Shown piece by piece: positions 1 through 11,350 of a stretch of DNA of 64,000 nt. Position numbers and translations under genes: made by a program. The stretch is taken from contig CAWUHX010000390.1 of the NCBI GenBank assembly GCA_963922205.1, positions 124,001 to 188,000 on the forward strand, in the 5' to 3' direction. This stretch comes from Romanomermis culicivorax (taxonomy: Eukaryota; Nematoda; Enoplea; Mermithida; Mermithidae). Every line of letters starts with the position of its first letter. Within the stretch, counting starts at the first letter, position 1. Below the pieces are notes generated by a model. That model saw only the letters and a list, made by a program, of their open reading frames with translations, ran no database searches and was not told the DNA's origin.

Positions 1-1077
1 AACAGGCACACTTTGACAGAAACACCTCGCAAAATTAAAAAACTGATGAGATGACCTACATAACCCACAGGCAAGTCTGAGAATATTAACTGAACTTGCC
101 CAAGAGCGTCCTTTTGGCAGCAGAACTGTGCCTACAATCAATGTCTTTTTCACTTTGTACGATTTTACATGCCTACGAGTTTACACCTACATAACTTAGT
201 GGATGGCGGGGTTGCCACGAAGCATAAATATTATTATTTTCGAGGTACTTTTTAAGCATGAAAGGCAAATGGGTCTAAAATCAAAATAGGTGAGTTTTAA
301 AGAGTGGTGCATAATGGTGCATAAATGATTGAAATTGAAAAAGGTACAGTTGGGATATATGGCGCTGAAGTTGACTTGAAATTTTCATAGTTTTGTGCAC
401 ACATATGTTCAATAGCTGAAGAAACGCGAAATTTGGTGAATAGGAGCAAAGTTATCTTAACACATATAACCCAAAATATTAATGATTTCTGACTAAGAGT
501 TTCTGAGTTATGACCGCTCAAAGAGGCCACCATTGTTCCCACGACAAATTTTTCTATGCTGTTAGAGGGAGTCTCAAGGCTCGAAAAATAGACTGCAATA
601 GTTGTAAGTAAAATAATTGGAATGAGCGTAAAAAGTTGTGTTAGAGGTTAAAATTTGAGCTTTTGCCGCGCCTTTCGCGACCGGATGGGTGACCCCAAAA
701 GTTCGGGGCCCCATAACTTAGAAAGTATGTAAGGTATCAAAGTAAAATTTTTGCATTATTCATTCCAGGCCTAGGGCAGCATCTGGTAAAAATTTCATGA
801 ATTTTTGAGATGGTCGAGTGGGGCACTTTTCCAAATTTGAATCACTTGACATGGAATTACCCTATAATAAGTTTACGCGAGGCATGCCATAAAAAGTCTA
901 CAGTCTCTTAGGTTGGCAGAAAATCTGTATAAGATTATACATAATAAGGATGAAAATTTCTAATTTTTAGATTATTTTCTTTCGTTGCAGATTAATTTCT
1001 TTCTGAATACAAGAAAAATCCATTCATTCTCTCCACCGATTAAATTTTCGCTTGAAATTCGGCCTAAGGGAGTACAT

Positions 1078-1329
1078 CAGACATGCACGGCAAGAATTTT
1101 CTAGGGGGAGGGTCCTCGGACTTTTAATCGAAGGGGGTGGGGGATGATTGTCCAAAAAAGCAAAAAAAAAGTTCTACAAGCATGTTTTTCATACAAGATA
1201 TGCATAAAAATCACCAAAAAACTGTTTCGGAAAAAGTTCAGGATGCTTTTGACGATTTTTTTTGGCCAGGGGGGTGTCCAGGGTCTCAGGTAGGATGGTT
1301 TTCCCTCCTACCCCCTGTGTGCATGTATG
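1078..1329. mobile_element. hAT-like short inverted-repeat element (family C)
   Basis: The left end reads CAGACATGCACGG and the right end, reverse-complemented, reads CATACATGCACACAGG. These resemble the ends of the copies at 13120-13452 and 27023-27443. The flanking octamers gagtacat and gcattcat agree at five of eight positions, as expected of an old 8-bp target duplication. There is no coding capacity; G-rich runs lie just inside both ends. Confidence 0.5.
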
Positions 1330-2012
1330 GCATTCATCTAATTGGATGAAAAGTACCATCAGAAATCCCTCAGAAATTGTCCGTCATATGGTTAGCCATA
1401 TGGTAATCGCACTTAAGATTTGCCGATCGTATGGCTAGCCATGAGGTAGCTATAGAAGCCCGATACTTTTGGTCGGAAAAAATTGGAAAAGGCCAATTTC
1501 GTGATGAAAAATGATCAAGAATGTCAAATTTTTCGACGTTTCGCGCCATACCTACATTTATATTCGAACCGTTTTTTAGACCTTTTGAGTTTGAAAATCG
1601 AAATTTTTCGACTCCATATATGTGGTTTGGGAGAGGATTCCTGCAACTTCCGACGTCTTACAGGTATGTTTGATCCCCCTCCTAAAATTTCGGGCAATCG
1701 ATTACCCAACGTCCCAAAAAAGTCACTTGACCACACACCCAGACTCAGGTGCTCTATTACATATATGTCTAGAGGGAGGAGTTGAATAACTCGGGTACGA
1801 ACTCAAGACTATGATCCAAAATTTTGAATAGACCAGATTTAGAATTTCGAATTACAAATTTGTCAATGAATTCTTTTTCGTTGAAGGATATCGACGCCAA
1901 TTTTGTCATTTTTTCTATCAATTTTTCTATCAAAATTCCAATCTTCATAACAATTTTTTAGAAAATAAAAAATCCCTCCAAACCAATTCTGCAGCAATAG
2001 AAGCATTTAAGC

Positions 2013-2013
<1 letters not shown>

Positions 2014-2057
<44 letters not shown>
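2014..2057. repeat. (AT)n microsatellite
   Basis: About 42 bp of uninterrupted AT dinucleotide, followed at once by two TTAGGC-like hexamers (around 2060-2074). Confidence 0.9.
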
Positions 2058-2060
<3 letters not shown>

Positions 2061-2359
2061 GCTTAGGCTTAGGATATATAGTCGTTTAAATTCAATATCT
2101 GTCACCTATAAATGAGTATTTTATTTTTCGATTTATTTTTTCAATCGAGTTCCAATTCCGAACTGATCCTTCTATTAGAAATTGGATTCACAATGAAAGA
2201 AAAAATTGAAGATTGAGATTTTTGGTGCATCTTCCAAAATAATTCAAGTATCTAAACCAATACTGTAGAAATCGTCTTCGAAGAATAATAGCAGTTCCCC
2301 TGACTTTATCACGTTTTCAAAAATTTAGGTTAAAGCATCAATTTTTCGGCTTTTTTCAG

Positions 2360-2495
2360 TTTGCTCAAATTTTTGAAATTGAGCTTCACCGTAATTATCA
2401 CATTCTTAATCATCTGGTGGCCTTTTTTGAAAACGTTCGACGGTTTCGTCCAAGTTTTAATTCGGATTTTCCCATTAGCACGAGGAATTTATGAA
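2360..2495 (+). CDS. ALG6: ALG6 exon a
   Basis: The acceptor ttttttcag ends at 2359 and the donor GAA|gtacga starts at 2496. One base completes a split codon from an exon outside the window, then 45 codons follow. They form one hydrophobic span (LKLSFTVIITFLIIWWPF) and the diagnostic FPLARGIYE. Confidence 0.93.
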
Positions 2496-5400
2496 GTACG
2501 AAATCATGAAGACAAAAAAAATTCTATCTCTTCTAGCACCATCGTTTTTCCTAATTTATAGGATAAAGTGGCCAACGTTTGGTGCAGTTTATCGATCTTA
2601 ATTAAATGGAAGTTATATTTCACTAACGGAAATATGGCCCTGATAAGGTGAGTATCTGGACGAGTTTTGTTAGAAAATATGGCGTAAAAGATGCTCAGAT
2701 TCGTAATCCTGAATTCTGAAGTCTTTGACTCGATAGATTTTTTAAAAATGTTATTTTTCTAGTCAATTGTTCTATTATATACCAGCTCAGGAGGCCATGA
2801 TTCGAGTGTTTCTGCGTTTTTGGGGAAGCTTTTGATGTCGGTCTGAGTTTAAAATCTCAGGAGTTTTATTGCTCATCGGTTATAATTTTTATAACCTTTC
2901 CGGAAAGAAATTTCTTCGAAGTCATAGATCATCATTATGATTGATCATTGAACGTTGGAAACTTTGAAAATCTGGATAAAATCGATTTTAATACAAATTT
3001 GCCTGGTTCAATTATTTGAGAAATGAGAATCTGAAAAATTTATTATGATGAGTATTTAAAATTCACATGAAAAGTTGTAAATATAACCTGAAAGGTATTG
3101 AGAATTTTTGACGCTTGACGGTATACAACTTGATTTTTTTAAAAATCAGAGTACTGAAGTAGATTGAAAATTTGAAATACTAAAATTGATCGAAAATACG
3201 TGCTTGATTTTTAGTCATTAGACCTTAAAATTAACTAGCGTGACTCTGAATAAGAAATTACTCCACAATAATTAGCTTGATTAAGTTTCTAATGTTGATT
3301 TGATCGAAATACTGACTGGATTCTGAAGAGTTTTCATTACAAATTTCGGTTTTATAATATTTTGCAGATTATGAAAAATTCAAAATATTCCTTGTATATG
3401 TATACGTTACTTAACGCGTTGATTGCTATGAGATTTTTGACAGAAAAAACGTCGAAAATGATTCAGATTTTTTTTCCATTGTGATCTTCTAAATTTCAAG
3501 ACATTGTACTTAAATTGAAAATTTTCAGCTCTTTGACTACAGTTATTCTAACGGCGCCATCGGTTTTAATGCTGATCGCTCGACCCGGTATTCGTCAAAT
3601 GAAATACGCTTCGATCGTTTGTTCATCGGCTTTTTTCTTATTTTCGTTCCAAGTTCACGAAAAATCTATTCTATTGGTCGCTTTGTGAGTTTTTCTTATT
3701 TCTTAATCATTTACGAGTAGCAACGTTTACGTTTGTACATACCTGTATCAATCTAAGTTAAAATGAGCATTTTAAACGTAATTTTGAAACATAATCAGAG
3801 TCAGAAGAAATTTTATCTGTATATTTTGTTTCGTGGTTTCTAGTTTTCATTTTTTTGGAATTCAGGCCAGTTTTGATGGTTTACGACGAAGATCCGTTAT
3901 ATTCCGGTTGGTTTTTGATCGTCTCAATGTTGAGGTGAGATGCTAAATCGAAATATCACGTTCAGGCCTATAGCCAGGAATTTTTTTTGGGGGGCATACA
4001 TTGTTCAGAAGCTAATATCGCAGCTAAAAGTTAAGACACAAAAAATCTGAAGACAGTTTTGAACGTATTTCAGTAAGCTCTATACAATGACAATGGGTAA
4101 AAATGATAAAAAAACGAATCATCAATATAATATAGAACATGCATAAATTCTATCTCAGTGGAGTATCAGGCAGCTTAGAAATTCATTATTCATTATATTA
4201 TTCAACAATACAGGAAATAGTTAAATCGTTCTGCACAAACAGCAAAGCAAGACTGAAAATCAAGCCAAATGACTTTGAAGTGTAGTCTATTATACGATTG
4301 GGCGCGAGCCGCCGAAAAAATCGACGAATTTTCATTCAATGTACTGTTAAATTGACATTTCCGACTTGACTTTTTCTTGAAGGCCTTTGCTTTTTCAACA
4401 CTTGAAATATTGGGGGGGGGCCATGCCCTCCCCAACGCTGTACCTACAGGCCTGATGACATTGATTCTCTCCTGTCGTCCCTATCATCTTCTGTCCCGAA
4501 GATTTTCTCAAGAATTCTTTGAGTTCTCCGACTCTGTCAAAAAATGAATAGACAATGACTGGAAGGTTTTTCAAATAAAAATAATTGTCATTTTCTATTA
4601 CTTGGAAAGAAAAATCTTCATCTCGTGCAAATTTAGCATACTGTGTGCTGTAAAAAATCGGAAATTAGGCGAAAAAGAAGTAATTCAAAATCAGAAAAAT
4701 CAATAATGAGAAAAATTGAGATAGAACAGGAATGTCGAATATATTCATGAAACTCCTTCGAAATTTAGTTACGGTAAATTTTTCAGAGTTTCTGTCTCAC
4801 GCAAACTTGATAAAGCTGCACAGTGATCCGATGTCTTCTTCAGAAATTATGAAATTAATTCTTGAATAATGAAAGTCTCAGAAATCGATAGTACTTAATT
4901 TACACTTGATTGAAATATAATTGAAACAGTTATACACTGATTGACACACGATTTCTGTAGATGTTCTGATTGGTACTCTGAATTCGAAATCAACTATATT
5001 ATGCAATCTGTGCACCGATCAATAAATCTTGCCGAAATCTGTTCGAAAATTTCATTGACAATTTTGATCACAGAGTTTCACTGAGAATTTTGGTTGATCT
5101 GGTGTCGTTTTTTTTCCGTCGGATTCAAATTAGACGTAAAAAATCGTCAATATTCACTCTATCGATTGTAAAATTATTTATTTTTCCATCTAGCTTATTC
5201 CCTTTGGCCATCAAAGACGAACTGGCGTTGACTTTTTTGGCATTGTACATTTGTTATTACGTTTGGTTGTGCGATTTGAATCGATTTTTTCGTAAAAATA
5301 ATACAACGAGAAACGAATCGTCTTTACGGGTTTGGATGCAGGTGAAATTAAAATAGTTGATAGTCATTGATCGGGAATTATTCGTGAAGAAACTTAATCG

Positions 5401-6293
5401 GGAAGTATAATTTTTCGTTTTCGTAGTTTAACCACGACTTTCACTGATGTCCAAACCTAATTCTGTCATTTGTTGAATTTATAAACAAAAAATTTTTCGA
5501 ATTAATCAGCTGGGCAGTCTGTAAAAATAGTATATTTACTCATCTGTATCATGCGTTACCTAGAAATAGTTGTTTGTTTTTCAGTGTTTACAGAAGCACA
5601 TATTGCAAGGAAATTTGTGTAAGTGGATTATATTCAGACAAAAAAATGACTAAGCGAGTAGCTTTGACGTCAGCAAACTTTTTTTCACAAAATGCTCCGA
5701 AATTCATTAATGAAAAAAATTGGTATTGTCATCAAAATTGTTTACACAAAGCTTTTACCACAAAATTTTTAGAGGTTGTTGAGTAAGCTCCAAATTTGTG
5801 GGTCCTACGTGTCCAAAAGTTGAGGAAAAAATTTTAAAAATAGCTTTCCAGACTTATTATTTAGAAGCATTCTAGACAAAAGGACTATAGTTTATTCATT
5901 CATTCGTGGCAGCCAGGTATGACACTTTTTTGTCCGCTGCAGCTTTACAGTTAGCCCTTTGAAACAAACATGATCGATGTTTTTACATTCTTGTGTATCA
6001 ATTTAAAAAAAAATCCACCGATTGAAGAAGAAAGTTTTGTGCATTTTTAGGTTTATACACCTCAAGCCAGTTTCGCAATCGGTTTATTGTTGTGCGTTAT
6101 AACGTTGGCGGTCAGTCCACCGTCGAAATATCCGGATTTATACGTTGTTTTGAATTGTTTATTTTGTTGTTTTCATTTTTGTTTATTTTTCTCTTATTTT
6201 TATTACAAACAGTATCGTATTTATTTGGACGGTAAATTCGTCGATTTTCACGCTGAAAATCGAAGGGATTCTAGGCGTAAAAAGCTAAAATGA
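2360..6293 (+). CDS. ALG6: ALG6, dolichyl-P-Glc:Man9GlcNAc2-PP-dolichol alpha-1,3-glucosyltransferase, C-terminal half (partial)
   Basis: ALG6 is an ER multi-spanning membrane enzyme that transfers the first glucose from dolichyl-phosphate-glucose to the Man9 lipid-linked oligosaccharide, before N-glycosylation. Six exons join in frame: 2360-2495, 2562-2647, 3529-3684, 3866-3934, 5194-5341, 6051-6293. All introns are GT-AG, and the phases match at every junction (0, 2, 2, 2, 0). Together they encode about 278 residues. Family landmarks are RIFPLARGIYE followed across a splice by DKVANVWCS, then FFLFSFQVHEKSILL, then LFPLAIKDEL, then PPSKYPDL. DKVANVWC favours ALG6 over its paralogue ALG8. Several hydrophobic segments are visible, and the C-terminus KKLK fits the KKXX ER-retrieval pattern. 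The 5' half, with the catalytic luminal loops, is outside the window. The 3935-5193 intron carries a hAT-like insertion and the 5342-6050 intron a family A copy. No AATAAA was found close downstream. Confidence 0.94.
2562..2647 (+). CDS. ALG6: ALG6 exon b
   Basis: It follows a 66-bp intron (2496-2561). It starts in phase 0 with DKVANVWCSLSILIKW and ends in phase 2 at ATA AG|gtgagt. Confidence 0.94.
3529..3684 (+). CDS. ALG6: ALG6 exon c
   Basis: The acceptor is attttcag and the donor GCT TT|gtgagt. It encodes SSLTTVILTAPSVLML and then ASIVCSSAFFLFSFQVHEKS, the most conserved block of the C-terminal half. Confidence 0.95.
3866..3934 (+). CDS. ALG6: ALG6 exon d
   Basis: A 69-bp exon between gaattcag and AG|gtgaga. 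It encodes PVLMVYDEDPLYSGWFLIVS, matching the family's short loop and membrane segment. Confidence 0.9.
3963..4454. mobile_element. hAT-like non-autonomous element in an ALG6 intron
   Basis: The ends are inverted repeats: left CAGGCCTATAGCCAGG, right (reverse complement) CAGGCCTGTAGGTACAG. Each is followed by a G-rich run. The flanks atcacgtt (3955-3962) and atgacatt (4455-4462) match at six of eight bases, as expected of a decayed 8-bp target duplication. It is 492 bp with no coding capacity. Its position inside the 3935-5193 intron explains much of that intron's length. Confidence 0.75.
5194..5341 (+). CDS. ALG6: ALG6 exon e
   Basis: The acceptor is tccatctag and the donor CAG|gtgaaa. It encodes LFPLAIKDELALTFLALYI and a polar stretch rich in Asn and Arg. 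Confidence 0.93.
5715..5890 (-). mobile_element. family A short inverted-repeat element, partial
   Basis: The right end is ...GCATTCTAGACAAAAGGACTATAG; the left terminus is decayed. It lies in the last ALG6 intron, in reverse orientation to the copy at 54101-54351. Confidence 0.55.
6051..6293 (+). CDS. ALG6: ALG6 terminal exon
   Basis: The acceptor gcatttttag is followed by 80 codons and TGA. Two membrane segments flank PPSKYPDLYVVL, and a short basic tail ends in KKLK. Confidence 0.93.
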   Translation, partial: VYTPQASFAIGLLLCVITLAVSPPSKYPDLYVVLNCLFCCFHFCLFFSYFYYKQYRIYLDGKFVDFHAENRRDSRRKKLK

Positions 6294-7646
6294 AAGTGCA
6301 ATTTTTATGTATCTTTTGTGTTGGAAAAAAATCTGTTGGAGTTCCGCTATTTGTATTTAAAAGAAATTGTTAAGGGCAGATATTTAGAAATAATCAGTGC
6401 AGCGAGGAGTAAAGAAAAGACTCTTGAACACTATTAGCTCATTTGTCCTGCATGATGTGGGCTTTTTTCAATCATTTTAAGAACCATTGATTTTCTGTTT
6501 TTTCGAAAATTCGACTGTTGCGTAGATCATTTCAATACTTAACTGGCCGATTTATAATTTCTTTCTCCATTTTTCGTTTGCAAAATTCATTAATTTTCAT
6601 TAAATGGCTTACAGGAATATATGCCGGGCTGGAAAACGGTCTTTAGGCAGAAAAATTGATTGATTTGGAAAAAAATGTATAAATGTGTGGCAAAATTTGT
6701 CTGTAGTAAAATTTCAAATTTTGTCAGTAAAACATGGATTTATTCTACGCTGAAATGATAGAACCCACTCGGTTTAGACGTAAAGATTAGAGAATCCTGT
6801 ACTGTCCAAAAAATGGCCCAGCTCCTGGATTCTCGGGCAGAGAGAAAAATCTCTAGAAATCTATTCTTTAGCACAAGAGTGCATCTGAGTCAACCAAATT
6901 GACTTATGTCGTGCGAAAATTCGTGGAGGGTGACTGCTGTTTTCGAATTTCCGATTGCTCTGCTGAGACTTGTTGTGGAACTCAATGGTCGAAAATGTTG
7001 GAGATCAGATTGTCTTCATGTGATAAATGTTTTTTATGTTACCGGGCATTATCGAATGATGCGATTTTCCATTAGTTCATATTTGTTACAGTTCTTCAGA
7101 TCAGCTGAACATTCGGTTGTTTAGCATATTTATCCAAATTTCAGGGTAAAGAAGGAATATGGGCAAAAATGGTCAGTGTAACATTATTTGGTTTGCTGTT
7201 GGCCATTAAATGCCTCATAACTCTCGTAGAATTTCATAATTCCCAGTTGGGGACACTTCCCTGTAGGAGTTCATGCTGCTCCTGCACAATCTGATTAGAT
7301 CTCCCATACTTTTATCTTAATATTAACTTGATGAGTGCGGGAAAACACTGCTTTAAACTATAGTAATATGTAGTGTTATGTAATGGCTGTAAGAATTGCA
7401 TGATATATAGCAGGATCAGCAATGTTAAAGTTACTTCAACAGATTTTTGTGTAGTTTATCGTTGTTCTGAAGTCATTCATACTCAATTTCAGAAATTTTC
7501 ACATTAGGAGCACTACTAAAGCGGCACATCTGATCCACAGAATCAGTTTGTCAGACCATGGAAACTGAAAACTGCCCAAACGACCTTCACTTTACATAAA
7601 AGCGATCTGGTTCGGAATAACAGACGCAGGGCGAACAAACAAAAAA
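6294..7646. other. intergenic, no gene seen
   Basis: The ALG6 3' flank is AT-rich. Short open frames such as 6906-7124 have no recognisable motif. I saw no RNA gene or clear repeat. Confidence 0.4.
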
Positions 7647-7864
7647 CTATAGTCTGTTTGTTTTCAAATGAGCCCCAGAAAGCAGAATCGTCCGTAAAAA
7701 TCGATGAGCAGACAATAAACCTGCATCGTAGGCCGACATCTTTTTTTCCTAATTTGTTTGCCTAGCTGCTACAGTCAACTGGAGAAAAAAAGTGAGCGTA
7801 TATGCAGGTTGTTCATCATTGAACATTTTTCCGTACACCAAGGCTCATTTGGAAAAAACAGATT
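7647..7864. mobile_element. family E short inverted-repeat element
   Basis: The left end is CTATAGTCTGTTTGTTTTCA followed by AATGAGCC. The right end is GGCTCATTTGGAAAAAACAG, its imperfect inverted repeat. It shares the CTATAGTC terminus with family A, but its second block (AATGAGCCC) is shared with the element at 32944-33119. Non-coding. Confidence 0.5.
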
Positions 7865-8543
7865 TGCTGCGCAATTTTCATGGAGTCTAAAACTTTATAC
7901 TGTAGATAAACGCTACATTTATCCATGACAATGCGAGCGTCAAAAAGATCACGCTGTTTATCTATCTTTTGATTTGAATAGAACTAACGTCTGAGGAATT
8001 TCGACTATTTGACGAATTAATGGGAGAAAATTTTTAGCTGTCAGAAAATGAGCTTTAGTAGTTTTTTCTTGGTACTGCATGGGATAACTGCATAAATCAT
8101 TCTAAAATAGATGGGAGCATCCCACGACTCTTAAGAATCATAAGGCATGCATCTTTATCATAAGAATGCATGGAGGACGAAAGAGATCATATTATGGAAT
8201 GTAATCGACTCATAAAAGGTCATAAGACAGAAAACTTATCAACCATTTTATAGCCCCATATGTCAATGATGATTATGATCTGCATATAGTCCCAAATCGT
8301 CGGTTCATAATGTCCTGCTTATAACCTTATATGAACGAGAAGCACAACCTCATAGCCTCATATTTATCTTTTCTATTATGATCTAGAATATTCCTCAATC
8401 CTCAAACATTCTTCTAGTGTTCTCATACATACCCGCATACATAATGTCTAAGTACACTCTTAATTTATGGCCTCACAAAGAGACTCTTCTTACGATTCAG
8501 GACTTATGCACTTTAGGGCATATTGGATTTTATTTTTTATGCA

Positions 8544-8792
8544 TATAGTCTGTTTTTATTGAAATGCTTCTAAATAATGAAAGTAGAAAGCAAGTAGTAT
8601 TTCAGATTTTCACGATTTTCTGGTAAACAGTACATCATATAGGACTGGAAATTTGTGAGCATACTGACCTAACCTTTAACAATTTTTTGAGTGAAAAATT
8701 ATACAGTAAGAGCCCTATGTAAACGATTAGACGACACTATGGATTTGTGTCACTTTTCTATTTGGAAGCATTTTATAAAAAACAGACTATAG
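8544..8792 (+). mobile_element. family A short inverted-repeat element, full copy
   Basis: About 249 bp with termini TATAGTCTGTTTTTATTGAA and (right) GCATTTTATAAAAAACAGAC followed by TATAG. The body shares the order 'cttctaaataatgaaagt ... gattttctggtaaacag ... gagtgaaaaatt ... cacttttctatttgg' with 54101-54351. No coding capacity. It abuts the degenerate telomere-like hexamers at 8812-8880. Confidence 0.75.
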
Positions 8793-8811
8793 GTTGTGTG
8801 ATTTACGCACA

Positions 8812-8880
8812 CTAGACTTAAGCTTAAGTGCAGGCTTAGGCTTAGGCTTAGCCTTGGGCGTAGGCTTAGGCTTTGGTTTA
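8812..8880 (+). repeat. degenerate TTAGGC telomere-like repeats
   Basis: Roughly eight hexamers of TTAGGC with substitutions (TTAGCC, TTGGGC, GTAGGC). They read in the same direction as the long tract at 12124-12282. Confidence 0.75.
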
Positions 8881-9024
8881 TATAATTATGTGTAAGAAAA
8901 CTTGGAAAAATTCGATAGGCCATAAAGTGCATAAGTACCAAGAATTCATGTAGCCTCAAATCAAATTGATTTAGTATTTTGAACAAAAATGATGTTGTGT
9001 AGGTCGGAATCTAAACCAGAGTGT

Positions 9025-9149
9025 AACACAGTTTCTATTGCAAATAACGAAGTGATGGATCATATTCACAAAGTGGCAATGGCCAAATGCATACCCGCCG
9101 ATTCACCCGTAGCAACAATCATTCGACACCAGGTGGTACAAAAATTTTA
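9025..9149 (+). CDS. possible orphan exon, unrecognised
   Basis: This is a coding-like stretch with raised GC. It lies between candidate acceptors near 9017-9029 and a possible donor CAG|gtggta at 9149. The best frame reads EVMDHIHKVAMAKCIPADSP and then VATIIRHQ. I do not recognise the family. No second exon can be joined to it with confidence; the candidates are 9922-10058 and 10848-11000 on the same strand. It could be the remains of a gene between ALG6 and IRF2BP, or chance. Confidence 0.2.
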
Positions 9150-9269
9150 TTTCAGAAACGAAGACGTTAAAGTTTCGCAAAAAATCCAGTGTCAGTTAAT
9201 ATAATCATTGTACAGTATAAAAATCTTCAAATAATGAAGGTATACGTAGGGGCTGAAGTGTCCTAATTT

Positions 9270-9497
9270 TACTGATTTTACATTCTTCTTGACAAAAAAA
9301 TTAGTCTGCCCTCGAACTCGTTTACACAAAGTTTTTACTGTAGGATTTTTGACTCAAAAATTTTAAGGATTAATTCAGTAGGATCACAAACTTTCAGCCT
9401 TATGCGATAGATGACTTAGAAAAATATGACGAAAATAGAAAGTAGTAATTGCTTTCAACTCTTAAATTTACAAGCATTTCGATAAAAACACACTATA
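9270..9497 (-). mobile_element. family A short inverted-repeat element, decayed
   Basis: It contains the reverse-oriented landmarks: cgtttacacaaagtttttactgtag, then 'tcacaaactttcagcc', then gcatttcgataaaaacacactata at the right end. The left terminus is unclear. Confidence 0.5.
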
Positions 9498-10062
9498 TGT
9501 TCACAGTATGAAGCTATAAATTAACTGTTGAACCTATAAGTATAAAGACATAAAAAGTAGGTACAGATCGTATTTTATCGTATTTTATATGTGCCGCGTT
9601 TATATCCTCACTTACATCCTTGCATGTATTTTGAAAATCCTGGGATAGCATCGTTTGCACAATTTGTATACAAAAGCTATATTTTGACAGGAACCTGTCA
9701 AAATTTTGACAAGCATATGCATACAGTTGATTTGCGCTAAATGAAAGTTTGTTTTGCCACGGCTTTGTGTGCAGGAGCAGCATCAATAAATAATGATGTA
9801 CCATCACAACTATATTATTTCGACGCATTTGTTCAGCAGCGCTTACCGATACGACTGTACAAACGAAAAATATCCTTTTGCTGATTCAACAATAATTTTT
9901 GTTTTATCTAGTCGCAATTTATGTGGCTTGTGCATTTTTTCGATTTACCTCAATTCTCATCCTGTCTGGCAGTCTATGGTCGGAAATCTACATTCCATTC
10001 AGTTTGGAAAACTTGATGCAGCGGGTGGAGTTTTGGCAAACGCAGCCTTACTAGAGATCAGG

Positions 10063-10357
10063 GGCCGGTTATATCAAAGAGTCTTAAGCTCCAGCTGAGC
10101 TGCAGCCTAAGCTGAAGCTTAATTCTATATGTTATACAATTGTCGTTAAGCTGCAGCTCATCTGTAGCTTAACTCGGACAAACAAAACATATCGGGAAAG
10201 TTGAGCTGCAGCTGGCACTTTAACGACAATGTTATAACATACAGAGTTAAGCTACAGCTGAGTTGCACCTTAACGGCAATGGTATAACATATAAAGGTAA
10301 GCTACAGCTTAAGCTGCAGCTCAGTTGGAGCTTAAGTCTGTTTGATGAAACCGGCCC
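10063..10357. mobile_element. foldback/MITE with nested palindromes
   Basis: The left arm starts GGGCCGGTTATATCAAAGAG. The right arm, reverse-complemented, starts GGGCCGGTTTCATCAAACAG. Both continue into TTAAGCTCCA and GAGCTGCAGC, giving terminal inverted repeats of about 45 bp. The interior is a second inverted layout built on AGCTGCAGCT/AGCTACAGCT blocks and 'tatgttataca' against 'tggtataacata', so nearly the whole 295 bp can fold on itself. No coding capacity and no clear target duplication. Confidence 0.8.
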
Positions 10358-10847
10358 AGGAAATAAATTTCGATAATCTTGAAATGATTGAAAAGGGTGA
10401 TCATCAAGGACCGTGTACCATGAAGGAAAAATTTTTCGATGTGAGTCAACGAGCTTTCCATTATTTCGAATGAAATTTTGGCTGCGACCTCGCTGCATCG
10501 AGCATTTCAAAATGAATAGAATATAGTAAAGAATTGTGTATTTTTTTCACTTCAAATCCGCTAAACATAGTGCTTGTCCAACTCATCAACAACTTTCCTG
10601 GTGGAAACTGAAGAAATTGAGGTGTTAAATTCCGATGTTAATATACTTTTAGATAGGTCTAAACTATACATACCGATTGATGTTCAAATTCTTGCATTTT
10701 GGTACAAATACTACACAGAAATTCTGTTGTGGCTTGAGAGCAACTGATCTGAGGTCAACAACACTTTCGGAATGATGTCAACACCTCATTCTCTCCAAAT
10801 GTGTCAAAAAAGCATGAAATGTAGTAAAATTTAAAGCCTTTTTTCAG

Positions 10848-11350
10848 ACTCTACTCTAAACTCATTGGTCGTACCTTAGCCATTCGTGTCCAGATAACCA
10901 GGATTTCCAAATCGGTATTTTATCGTCCGAAATTTTTTCAATTATTCATTACCTCTGGGCGGTCCGGTTTAAATTTAGACCGAAGAAATTTTTTTTGATT
11001 TGTTTTGTGGAATGTATATAATTCCAAAAATAGAACCGGTCGTCCTTGGAAATCCATTTTGATCCGTACCATTGATACGGTTCGTAAAACTCGTTTCCGT
11101 AAATAGCTCACTTTTTTCGCCATTCCCCGTACAATGGAGAACAAGTTCGCGTCGGGTTCGATGTGGCAAAAATTTGTTTTCATCATTTTCTCATTGAGCA
11201 TCGACAAAAGTGCGATTTTAGTTCTCGTGCACCCGATTCAAAAATTGGAGTCTTCATTTCAGTGCGTGTTATCGATCAAAAAAATAATTTTTTTTCTCTT
11301 GTTGATCTCACGTGTTTTGACTAAATTAAATGACCTCGAATAACGTGAAT
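10848..11350 (+). other. coding-like island, unassigned
   Basis: GC and CpG content rise here compared with the flanks, and long frames are open on both strands. On the plus strand an acceptor tttttcag before 10848 opens a frame reading LYSKLIGRTLAIRVQITRIS, broken by one TGA near 10991. On the minus strand 11207-10938 encodes an 89-residue basic peptide. No family is recognised. It could be a decayed exon or an unrecognised element; I cannot choose the strand. Confidence 0.2.

Larger units (their letters stand above)
1..2359. other. ALG6 upstream intron, repeat-rich, no exon seen
   Basis: The first visible ALG6 exon opens at 2360 behind an acceptor, so this stretch should be intron, or intron plus unrecognised exons. 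I looked for the upstream ALG6 landmarks (the loop with GHFQYN and the YKQMELY segment) and did not find them, so those exons probably lie left of the window. Visible content is an inverted-repeat element (1078-1329), short imperfect palindromes around 1390-1455 built on CATATGG and CCATATG, and an (AT)n run. Short open frames here have no recognisable content. Confidence 0.5.

Noticed and set aside
2360..6293. ALG8 instead of ALG6
   Set aside because: DKVANVWCS and the FSFQVHEKS block match ALG6; ALG8 has a different motif after the FP..RG segment.
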